This document shows, one piece after another, positions 9,338-17,753 of a stretch of DNA of 21,140 bases. Positions within the stretch are counted from its first letter, which is position 1; the number at the start of each line of letters is the position of its first letter. The stretch lies in NCBI GenBank assembly GCA_010015745.1, contig ML978384.1, positions 1-21,140 of the forward strand, read 5' to 3'. The translations under genes were made by a program, and so were the position numbers. The notes beneath the pieces were generated by a model that was not told the origin of the DNA, did no database searches, and saw only the letters and a program-made list of their open reading frames with translations. Source of the DNA: Setomelanomma holmii. Its lineage: Eukaryota; Ascomycota; Dothideomycetes; Pleosporales; Phaeosphaeriaceae.

Positions 9338-9389
9338 CCAACTCCATTTCGCTTCAAAGCTTGTGTCGATCTGATACTTTCTTTCAGCC

Positions 9390-11190
9390 ATGCCTTCACG
9401 CAAGCTTGCGCTTCTTCCAACAGTCCTCCTCCTAGTCACTCAAGCTCATGCCATAACCAACGCCGTTGATTACAACGTCACCGGATACGATGTGGCTCCG
9501 GACTTGTCCAAGTACAAGTTCGATCCATACCCTCCCCTGAAAGATGACAAGGGGAACCAATTTGACGCAGCCAATGTGCGCGGCACTCGTCTTTTTGGTT
9601 ACGATGGTTGCGACTCGCAGGCCATGAAGATCATCAACGCGGCATACAATGACTTCTACAAGCTGTCTCATCTGGACGGCTTGTACGCCAACTTCGACTG
9701 GAAAGGTCAAGCAGCGAAGGAGTTTTGGGGCTCTGACGTCAGTCCAAAAGCTCCCCTGGACGACGTGAGGAAAGAAGAGATTCGACGTATGTGTACTTGT
9801 GACCGGCTTGAATCTCAGTTGATGCTGATCAGACACTTCCAGAGATATATGACGCAGCAAGCTCAATATGGTACTCGAATTGGCAGAGGCCGCCATGGAG
9901 CCCATGGTTGCCAGGCCGTGATCTGTGGATCCATGTGAGATGTAGCGGTGGTGACAATACAGGCGATCCGGAGAATACGTGCGGTGACCGCAAAGACGTT
10001 CCAGTGGACAATCCGCAATGCCCGCCGCCCCCAGATGATGGTGCGCCAAAGGAGGAAGTCATCCTGCAAGCTTACTCGGATCAGTCTGATGGAAGTTGGG
10101 GCGGTGGCTACAGTCGGATCACCTTTTGCAACAGGTTCTTTAACGAGCTTCGGACCTTGGACGAAGCAACTCAGTACGCAAAACGATCTGCTGAACGGCA
10201 GGAGAATCTGGAGAATTGGGACAATCGAGCGAGGTGCTTCTTTCATGAGATAACGCATCTTGCATACTTTGTTAGTAAGTGGATCTCAGTGCGGACCGCG
10301 AAAGACAATGCCCTGATATTCCTTTCTCTCTCACAGACTCGGGAGCATCCCGCAAATCCCCCAATGTCGACGATCTGCGCATAACTTTCGGTACGAAGAC
10401 CAAGAGACGCACCGAAGATACCTATGGGCCGTATCTTGCGAAGATTTTGCGTAACTTCAGGGCCGACGGCTGGTACCCCGGCCAAAACGCGGACACCTAT
10501 GCTTGGTACGCCATGGCTATGTGGGCTCAGAAAGAGATTGGACATTATCCCGAGAACCCAAAGTCGAAGGGCATCAAGCCCATCGCACCACCTCGACGAG
10601 CCGACGGCTCCTCTCTCAACGACCCCGCCGGCGCCGCCGACTCTTCCGACGACTCGGAAGACATTGAGGAGGACTACCAGCCCTCGGAAGGTTTCACGCC
10701 GCCAAACTGCGGCTCCAGGATGAGTACCGTGGAGCAACCTCTTCCAGTTCTGAACGTCAGTCGCGTGGATGCGGCGAGCGCCGTCCCGGCAGACGTTTTC
10801 AGTTCCGCATCGAATCAGGTCTATTCAACGTTCTGTCGTGGTACAGTCAATAATGGCAAGCAACTCCAGTGGATGGCTGACGTCTTTGGCAATCTCACCG
10901 GGCTGCTTCCGATCCAACATTCACGGGTCAAAAGATTCGCGCATTTGACGAGAGCCGATGGGCCGGAGCAGTATACCAATTGTCAATTTAAGTTCGATTG
11001 GACGCCAACCAAAGAGCCGTTTGACGCAGACCAGTGCTACTTGGACTGCTCGACTGCCTTTCAGGCACTTGCTGCAACGCCGGAATGCTCTCAGAAGGGA
11101 GACGGGAAGAACTTGATGTCCCTTTCGGGACAAATCGGTGTTGGGTGCGGGATGTACGGATATAGTGCCAAAGGCATAGATATCTCGTAG
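9390..11190 (+). CDS. Secreted aspzincin-like metallopeptidase (HEITH)
   Basis: Three exons (9390-9786, 9843-10274, 10337-11190) join in phase to 560 aa. Intron 1 (56 nt, GTATGT) uses the second AG after the branch region; intron 2 (62 nt, GTAAGT) ends in a long pyrimidine tract. Residues 1 to about 21 form a signal peptide (basic start, Leu/Val core, AHA before the likely cleavage site). The zinc motif HEITH is at 267-271, followed by TEDTYG (Asp304) and NADTYAWYA (327-335). This resembles the HExxH plus Asp/YG pattern of the M35-type aspzincins, although the Asp-to-YG spacing (DTYG) is one residue shorter than the usual DxxYG. An acidic linker (about 370-400) leads to a Cys-containing C-terminal part without a match I know. 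An extracellular protease that degrades host or substrate protein is the likely role. It is longer than a simple deuterolysin. Confidence 0.8.
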
Positions 11191-11627
11191 AGGATGGGAT
11201 TATGTGCAGGTCGGAACCAAAGTGTAGCAAGGAAAGGCGTTTGTCGGCTCTTGAGGGGGGGAGGAGAGGGGAAAGGCTGAGATTGGGGAATTTTTCATCC
11301 ACTTTTGAACACAACTCACGTGTGCTATACACCAAGCGGAGCCTTCAGAAGCCTTTCCATTTGCTGACACGACTCCTAGTGCAAGTTGGGGTAGAACTCG
11401 CCGAGGTCGCCGCGGAGGAAGATAAGGTGTCTTTTCACGTATCTTTTCATGGCTTTCTGCCAACGTGGCTTCACTACCACATGATTAAAGATTCCGCAAT
11501 TAAATTAATTATTACTTGAACACATGCAATAACGTGTCTACAATTACAGGGTATTTCAGCATGTGATTGAGGGGCGCTGGCGATGGCAGCCAAAACGCTC
11601 ATTTTCCGAGTGGTACCTTAGTGATAA
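11191..11627. other. Spacer between the metallopeptidase gene and the truncated recombinase copy
   Basis: It holds the 3' flank of the metallopeptidase gene and, from about 11500, an AT-rich stretch. Similarity to the recombinase ends abruptly at about 11628, so a junction of unknown origin lies at 11600-11630. No gene is visible. Confidence 0.4.
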
Positions 11628-12204
11628 CTATTCATCACAACACCATAAGAATGTGATGATTTTTTCCAAATCCAAATCAAGAGCCACTGGCTTCGCTCTT
11701 GCTTTCGCGGACACGGACTTGGATCTGACGAGGCCGTTTAGGTGCTATAGCACAGTTAGCCATAGTGTACACGCGTTTTTCGAATTAGTACCTACACTCT
11801 CAAGTTGTGCCTGGGTAGCAGTATCATAGACGTGGCCTGTTGATAGTCTCACTATTCGCAATACTTGTTGAAGTTTCTTCTTCATGGTTGTCAATGCTAT
11901 TCGATCATCGAGCCGAGCTTGCGCGACTCTGACCCTCCAGCTCAGATATGCCTTGAGCCAGGTAAGGGAAGGGGGCGAATGGAGAGGCTTCTCGATCTCT
12001 GCCTGTGCGGTCGCCTGCGGCAAATGGGCTGCGAATCTGTAAGCCATTAGCATCTGCGTCGAATGTTTGAAGCAGTACATCCCTACGCCAAAGCTTCAGT
12101 ACCCAGTTGACTCCATCCCTCTCGTACACTTCCACGAGATCTCCAAGTTGAGTCTCTTCTTGTTCGCCGGTAGCCAATGCTGCGACGTCGTCGAAGAAGT
12201 CCAT
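11628..12204 (-). pseudogene. Truncated DUF3435 recombinase, copy B (N-terminal third only)
   Basis: This copy aligns with the intact copy from the start: MDFFDDVAALA, YERDGV, then FAAHLPQATAQAE, LKAYLSWR, LQQVLR and GHVY. Exon 1 (12204-12083) and exon 2 (12036-11796) are 122 and 241 nt, exactly as in copy A. The introns are 46 and 51 nt. The donor of intron 1 reads GGATGT where GT is expected, so normal splicing would fail. Exon 3 (from 11744) matches copy A up to WCCDE, then meets a TAG at 11630-11628, and all similarity stops. The catalytic Arg, His and Tyr regions are missing. The two copies differ at many amino acids, so this is an old paralogue rather than a recent duplicate. It lies on the same strand as copy A. 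Confidence 0.85.
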
Positions 12205-12564
12205 GGAACACGCTGCCAAGGTACACCAAATGCACGCTGTTCTGATGCAGTGGGCAGGCCCGGGGCTTGCGAGCATGCACATTGATGAGCCCAGCACAAC
12301 CCATCAGTCATGCCGGGAAAGGCGGTCGTTTGATAGCCACTGGCGTCGCATCATGTAAGCGCCCAACTTCGAGTTCCGGCCTTCACTTTTCGCTTCCAGG
12401 TTTTGTGTATTGCATTTTAGAAGTTGGATTCCAAGTTGGAGTTAGCGCCATTGCAAGCCACGTTAGCCGAATCTGTCATGCCTGAAGGTCAGAATTGGAT
12501 TTCAGAGAATAGTAAACCATTTCTTACGCTGCTGCAAATCCTCATACTCTGTGCTACGGGATCG
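12205..12564. other. Upstream region of recombinase copy B
   Basis: About 360 bp separate the copy B ATG from the tRNA-like block. By eye it shares no extended similarity with the matching region of copy A. Short ORFs only. Confidence 0.4.
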
Positions 12565-12598
12565 TAGTACCACTAAACCACAAGCCCAGTTTGTTGGA
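12565..12598 (-). repeat. tRNA-Pro-like 5' half, copy B of the 34-bp shared block
   Basis: This is the partner of 6764-6797. On the minus strand the tRNA-like start is at 12587 and again reads GGGCTTGTGGTTTAGTGGTA. After it a short hairpin follows (CTACG/CGTAG arms, 12567-12554), where copy A has a different hairpin. The upstream flank TCCAACAA is also shared, so the conserved unit is slightly longer than the tRNA part. It lies 361 bp upstream of the copy B start. No box B is seen downstream. Confidence 0.65.
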
Positions 12599-13188
12599 TG
12601 AAGATATTGCACTTTGATCAGTATATATTCATATATATATATGCGAGTATTCCACAAACGTGATAGTGTTGAGATTATGTAGCGTAGATGTAAGGCTTGG
12701 TGAAAATTCTGCGTTCTGGGGAAATTCAACTTACCCCGCGCCGCAATGAAGCCAAGGAGCCAATCACCGATCCGGCACTAGCGTGCAGTCAGTCAAAGGA
12801 GCACAGCTCGTACCCATGGATTGGGTGGATACTTCTACCTCGGAATACTGAAAAGCACTCTCTCTTCCTCAAGAGCAATCATGGAAGATGTCGCCCGATG
12901 AAGAGGGTCCCACCTGAGCAAAAGCATGCTTCCGAAGATGCACTGCTAGACATGTTTCCGAAGAAACGCTGCAGCCTCCGCGGGCTGGTGAGTAACGCGG
13001 GACTGAACCCTGTTTGCAGCACCAGCAGCATCGGAACGATACTGAAACAACCGACGCATGTTTGGATAAAACGCCACGAAGGTGTTTCCATGCAAGCGGT
13101 CGACTCTGATCATTGTGGATCAGCAACATCTTAACGATGCTGTACCAAACTTATTAAACTCGCCCTGAAGGCGTTTCTGCAACGTCGG
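12599..13188. other. About 590 bp without a supported gene
   Basis: A short AT dinucleotide run sits near 12632-12643. A 145-codon plus ORF (12697-13134) opens only at TTG, and its first ATG comes late (MKRVPPEQ). Two minus ORFs overlap it. None has a recognisable motif or splice structure. Confidence 0.4.
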
Positions 13189-13564
13189 TCAATGAAGCCG
13201 ATTCCATCGCCTATGCTATGTCAGTGGGCCTGCGGACTTGAACTTCGAGGCATACTTACTCGAGCTCCTCGAAGGTGATCAATTCCTTCCACTCATCTCC
13301 AACCACCTTGAAGTCAACGGGATGCCGAGTGAAGCGACTCCAGCAGGATCGTGTTAGGTCTCGATAAAAGCGAAGTGGTCGAATCTTGTCCAGATTGCGA
13401 AACTCGAGCCACTCAACGAGTCGATTTCATCTTCGGAATCTACAAGTCGCTATCGCCGGACACGACAGCCACATCCAGCTTTCCTCGTTATCAGAAGCCC
13501 GGAGACCACCGACCTCGGGGAAGGAGTGCCTGCTGGACGAGGAAGACCCAAAAACACGACAGCC
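13189..13564 (-). pseudogene. C-terminal relic of an unrecognised gene
   Basis: A minus-strand frame reads as coherent protein over about 100 codons, including EESWMWLSCPAIATC, EWLEFRNLDKIRPLRFYRDL and VVGDEWKELITFEELE. It continues across a clean 49-nt intron (13259-13211: GTAAGT, a CTGAC branch point, ATAG) into a short last exon ending in a TGA at 13191-13189. One in-frame TGA (13429-13427) interrupts it; a CGA-to-TGA change, as RIP makes, would explain the stop. No start or upstream exons are found. The Trp/Arg/Glu-rich sequence suggests a folded domain, but I do not recognise the family. Confidence 0.5.
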
Positions 13565-14009
13565 TCACCGAGCACTAAGACATTGCGAACTCTACAATGA
13601 AATGAATGTTTTCTCGTTGAGGTTCAGTGTAAGCTCGCCATGGAAGCGGCTTCGAATGCCTGCATGTTGCGTGACGATAACTTGATAGCGGTGGAGGAGG
13701 TCACTGAGGCGTGCCTTCCTTCCCAACTTCAAGCTTCGTACCGACTATGGCGAAGCTCCACTAAATGTCGCACCAACTGTGGAGTATGGGCAGTGGAAGC
13801 AAAATTCATGTGCTGTGATTGTGTTTCGGTTTCTTTGACCAACTTGTGATACCATAACTGTGAGCATGTCTCGCAATGGAAGTGATTTTACCTTGTTATC
13901 GGCGTTCCACAACCTTACATACATCGTACCATACATGAGGACACTCAGTACTGACGTTATTGCTGTAGAATAAATCAAACATGAACGGTACTGGGGAAGC
14001 CTATACCCT
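13565..14009. other. Left flank of the hAT element
   Basis: No supported gene. A minus-strand 95-codon ORF (14032-13745) spans the transposon junction and is therefore not an old host gene. A plus-strand ATG at 13981 with good context opens 12 codons up to the insertion site (see findings). Confidence 0.35.
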
Positions 14010-14017
14010 TCGACTGG
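14010..14017. repeat. 8-bp target-site duplication, left copy (TCGACTGG)
   Basis: It is identical to 17384-17391 and directly abuts the terminal inverted repeats on both sides. Eight base pairs is the target-duplication size of the hAT superfamily. Confidence 0.85.
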
Positions 14018-14036
14018 CACAGTTGTCAACAATCAA
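14018..14036 (+). repeat. hAT terminal inverted repeat, left
   Basis: It reads CACAGTTGTCAACAATCAA and pairs with 17365-17383, mismatching only in the outer five bases (positions 1, 3 and 5). It starts immediately after the target-site duplication. Confidence 0.8.
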
Positions 14037-14153
14037 CTCAATCAACTTTGAGCTCTACGCTTGACTTGATTGGTACAGCCAGAGGGCACTGATTGGCTTG
14101 ATTGATTTAGTGACGTTTTCGGAGCAGATTGATTTGAAACTTGATTGCAATTT
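14023..14153. repeat. Subterminal ATCAA/TTGAT motif cluster, left end
   Basis: At least seven ATCAA or TTGAT pentamers in both orientations lie within about 130 bp of the left terminus. Subterminal motif arrays are known binding sites for hAT transposases such as Ac. A matching cluster lies at the other end. Confidence 0.6.
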
Positions 14154-14191
14154 GGTGAGTTGAATGCTGAAAATGCCATGTTCTATACTAA

Positions 14192-17123
14192 TTAGTTAGC
14201 CGGAGCGCTCCACCCGCATATCCCATATTCTTGAACAATCTCAGCGTCAGTAACCGGTGCTTCTGGTGTTTCTCCAGTCGGTAACTTGAAGCTAGCCCTA
14301 ACCTATGACCTCACCAGTTACATTGCTGCGAGTAGTTATGAGCTAATAGTGCGTCGTTTAGGCTCAAGTAGGTCGCCAAGCTCGCTGAACATGCGCTCAC
14401 AGTCGCAACTTGAGGCTGGGATGGTCATGATATCGAGGGCAAGCCGCGCCAAGTTGGGATACTTTGGCCTCAACTTTATCCAGTATTGTACGAGATTGCC
14501 CTCCTCCATGTACTACTCCGTCGTCCACTTTGGCTCGAGCTTTTTCTAGCGCTCAAACTCGTCTAGTGAGGCCTCACTGTCACCGCTGTCGGCGTTGACA
14601 AAAGCGCTTATTGCCTCATCGATCCTGCTCACTAGAGGCGCTTAGAGGCGCGGTATTTGCGGTAAAACAGGCTTATATTCCGCCCAAAATTGCTGGAATC
14701 CAGCGTTGGCTGTGTCGAGCCAGGAAACCTTGTCCCGCCAGCTGTTATCGCAGTAAGACTTGTAGTATGGGTGGAGGCAAACTGCGGCGTAGTACGCAGG
14801 GGACTGATTGAGCTTCTTGTAGTAGGTATCAGCCTTGCGCCAGGCTGCTTTAAGATTAATTGCGAGGTGATCTTTAGGGGCTTTAGGGTGAGTGTCGAAA
14901 TCTACATGCGCATATAGCATGGCAAGCAACTCAAGCGCGTTGAGCAGGTATTCGAACACTGGAATAATCTGTAAATAGCACCAAACTTGCCTGCTTTACC
15001 GCGTCCTTCAAGGCGCAAGGTAGCAGATTTGAGCGACTGGAGGCACTCTATATACTCGGTTATCACCCCCCAATCTGCTACGGATAATCGAGAAGATCTC
15101 ATCTAGTACGGGGCGTCAGGTAACTTGCTGCCCTGGGCAATTGCGTGAGCGTCTGCAACTGCGACGCTATTAATATGGTATCCTGCGTACAAGTTGTAAG
15201 CAGAGTGGAGGTGCGCAGCGCGCTCAAAAGCGGCGTAAAACGAGTTCTATCGGGTTACAACTGGCTTAACTAGCTTGAGTATTTTGAGTTGATTATAGGT
15301 GGGTAGATCGCGGTTAGCGAGGCACTGAAAGTCAGCAAAAAGCTTGTTTTGCTGCGGCGTTTTGATATAGTTTATGATATCCATAAGGACACTAAGCGGC
15401 CTGTGTTTGCGCCACTCTGCTATAAAAGTCTCCTCATCTCTGTGCTCGTCTAGAGCGTTATTGTACACGTCTTTATCCTTGCTAAATATAATAGCCTAGC
15501 TAACAAGATTGAGCGTGTGCGGACTGCAGTAGAGACGATAATAGGTGGCTTCAAAGCCGTTTAGACAAGCGAGCGCAGCGACAGCAGTGTTGTTGTTGGC
15601 AGCGTTATTGAGGGCAAAGTAACCAAGTTTCTAGGACGTGATACCGTAGCTTGATAGCGTATGCTGGAGTAACTCAGCTATCCGCTTACCTGTGTGAGAT
15701 CCTCTGAGTTGTGGCAGGTCGATAGGCAGATCTACTATAACTCTAGACGAGTTAGCAAAGTGAGCAACAACGCCAAAGAAGCCTCACTTGCCACCCTTAG
15801 TTGTCCACCCGTCAAAGCTTATATAGATCTTGCTAATGTGGCATAGTACTGTGTACATGCTGAGAAAGTCAGGGTTCGACCCGCAATTGAGGTGTTGGGT
15901 GAAGGTTAGTATTGAGTACTACATGTCGATAGGTCTCGTGGTTCATGCTAGGATCCTAAAATCTACTCTCCCCTACGGTACAATTTACCCATGCCTTATG
16001 CCAAGCTACCCCGTCACGCGCCTTTCTACTACACCACACTAACAGCAGTAGATAGGGCTGCGATAATTTTGGGCTGTGGAAAGCGGACCAGCCTCATCAC
16101 AACAGTCGCAACTCTTACGTGACTTACCTACAACGCCGCCTCTGCCTCTGGGTTTGCAAACCAGATTATAGCTCTAAACGTTGCAGATTCACACTCTCAA
16201 AGCGGGCGGTTATTGTTAACAAGCCAGAGTACTGCAGCAAGCCGAAACTGCTGTACATTGAAGTTTCCTAGCGCGTTGGCGGTGACCTGATCAACCTCAA
16301 CACCAGATCTGATTAACTAGGCGAGCGATTTCTGCCCTCTAGAGAACTGTACAGGCGTCCTTAGGCTGTGTTTTGTGAGGTTATAGCCCTTGCTACGCTG
16401 CCTAAGGTGAGAACTTGTAGACAGCGTGACTTTTGTGACCTCAAAGACGCTGCTGCCGCCAGCGTTAATAATCTTGTATTGGTGGCGGTACTTGCACACA
16501 AAGAAGATACGCTTATCGTGATTAAGAAGCGCAACGCAATGGCTATGGCGGTATATCCAGCTTTTGCGGTGCTTCTAGGTTGCTGTCAGCTTCATATAAA
16601 GCTTCAGACGGTTCTAATTAATGCTGTCGAAGTTGTCTAAAAACCTCGCGTCAAAGGTATCCTCATCGCTGCTTCCAACTACCTCACTAGCTATCGTAGC
16701 CGCCTCGCTAGCTTCAAATAGCGCGTTGATTGCGGCTTCAGGTTGTGACTCTCGTAAGCGCAACTCAAAGGTTAGCGATAGCGGCGGCGGCGAGGGAAAT
16801 AGGATGGCCTGTGACATGTCCTCCAGGGCTTTACGGGGTAACAGGCGATAAGATAACTAAGTATTAACCTCGATAGGTTGAGAAGCAGTACGAGAAGAGA
16901 TAGTTTGAGCACGTTTTTTAGACGCAATTGTGCTAGAAACAGTGCTCTTGCGAGCGCGTTTTGCGCAGCTTAGGACAACAAGCAGCATAATAACAACAAC
17001 ACCAAGATATAGGATTACGACACTAAGAAACAGTAGATGGGCGGCTTCAAAACCTTGAAAAACGAGATCAGACGGAGCGTTAGTACTAAGTGAGAGGTAA
17101 CTTAGATGATTTTGCTGACTCAT
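14192..17123 (-). pseudogene. hAT transposase pseudogene (RIP-like nonsense mutations)
   Basis: One long minus-strand frame can be followed from the ATG at 17123 (or the internal ATG at 16817, in the same frame) to the TAA at 14194-14192. A BED-finger-like region with KHRKSWIYRHSH lies near 16540. The RNase-H-like core starts at KIYISFDGWTTKGG (about 15830). The C-terminal dimerisation domain reads NLVQYW...YPNLARLALDIM, then IPASSCDCERMFSE (about 14380-14500). I count about a dozen in-frame stops. All fit CAG-to-TAG, CAA-to-TAA, TGG-to-TAG or CGA-to-TGA, that is C-to-T/G-to-A transitions, as expected for RIP. There is one apparent 1-bp deletion near 14970. A stop-rich segment of about 200 bp (near 16039-15833) sits between ALSTAVS and KIYIS and may be an intron or an insertion. 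Confidence 0.9.
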
Positions 17124-17230
17124 TAAAACTCAACACTAGGAATCTATCGTGATACAGGGCTACCCGCAAAGTGAGCAGCCTCACCCCAAATAACGACCTA
17201 GTCGTGCAAAACGCAGCCAGTTATGGTGCT

Positions 17231-17376
17231 GAGGATCAAGCAAATCAATCAAGTCAATCAAATATTCACTCCGTGCTTAATTTGGCTAAGAAATTTAGAC
17301 GCAAAGGCTCGATTTGATTGAATTGGATATATCCAATCAAATCAATCAACTCATTCAAGCAGGCTTGATTGTTGAC
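17231..17376. repeat. Subterminal ATCAA/TTGAT motif cluster, right end
   Basis: About ten ATCAA/TTGAT pentamers lie in the last 150 bp. They include a perfect 16-bp palindrome (17322-17337, ATTGGATA and its complement) flanked by further inverted copies. It mirrors the left cluster and is probably the transposase-binding region. Confidence 0.6.
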
Positions 17377-17383
17377 AAGTCTA
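17365..17383 (-). repeat. hAT terminal inverted repeat, right
   Basis: On the minus strand it reads TAGACTTGTCAACAATCAA. It ends directly at the right target-site duplication and pairs with 14018-14036. Confidence 0.8.
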
Positions 17384-17391
17384 TCGACTGG
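17384..17391. repeat. 8-bp target-site duplication, right copy (TCGACTGG)
   Basis: A perfect match to 14010-14017, abutting the right terminal inverted repeat. Confidence 0.85.
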
Positions 17392-17639
17392 GTTAGTATT
17401 TCCTCGCGTGAATTCCCTACCGCTCAGCCATTGCGCCTACCTCGCACTGCTACGATTCGTCGCATGTATTGAGTTGTTCTGATTCTCTCTCGGGTTTGCA
17501 GCAAGACCTTTTTTGGTAGATCCTAGGTCTGGACTGTGTGCTATATCGTTACCATTCCTTCTTCATCGTCTTATCTTCCTGCGTTACATTCACCATTATC
17601 ATTGTTGATATATTCACAACGCTAACTTATCTCTAGTAG

Positions 17640-17753
17640 CATCTTCGCGAAGCGAAAAAAGAGAAGAAGAAGAAAGAAGCCGATGAGAAGAAGAGGAAGA
17701 AAGAAGAGGATGGGAGTGAGGGTGATGGTGCAACGAGCGCACCGCGTGCGTAG
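17640..17753 (+). CDS. Candidate terminal exon: Lys/Glu-rich tail, partial
   Basis: A good 3' splice site (GCTAAC branch point, then a pyrimidine-rich CTCTAGTAG) precedes 37 codons that read HLREAKKEKKKKEADEKK..., turn acidic (EEDGSEGDG) and stop at 17751-17753. Such charged tails are common at the C-termini of fungal nuclear or ribosome-associated proteins, but GAA/AAG-rich DNA also makes them by chance. Possible upstream exons are discussed under findings: 17512-17525 and, beyond the transposon, 13981-14017. Support is weak. Confidence 0.25.
   Translation, partial: HLREAKKEKKKKEADEKKRKKEEDGSEGDGATSAPRA

Larger units (their letters stand above)
14018..17383 (-). mobile_element. hAT superfamily DNA transposon, 3366 bp, degenerate
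   Basis: The element is delimited by a perfect 8-bp duplication and by 19-bp terminal inverted repeats that share 14 identical inner bases (TTGTCAACAATCAA). One transposase pseudogene on the minus strand fills most of it, and both ends carry arrays of ATCAA/TTGAT motifs. The superfamily assignment rests on three points: target-site size, the SFDGWTT segment of the transposase, and a C-terminal hAT dimerisation motif (IPASS...CERMFSE). The many stops show it cannot supply its own transposase, but the ends look intact enough to be moved in trans. Confidence 0.9.

Noticed and set aside
9432..10049. A long minus-strand ORF (205 codons) opposite the metallopeptidase
   Set aside because: It is an antisense shadow of the well-supported spliced protease gene and crosses its intron.
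12697..13134. A 145-codon plus ORF
   Set aside because: It opens at TTG and the first ATG comes late. Two minus-strand ORFs of similar length overlap it, and no motif is visible.
15868..15886. A box-B-like GGTTCGACCC on the plus strand
   Set aside because: It lies inside the transposase pseudogene with no box A or cloverleaf around it.
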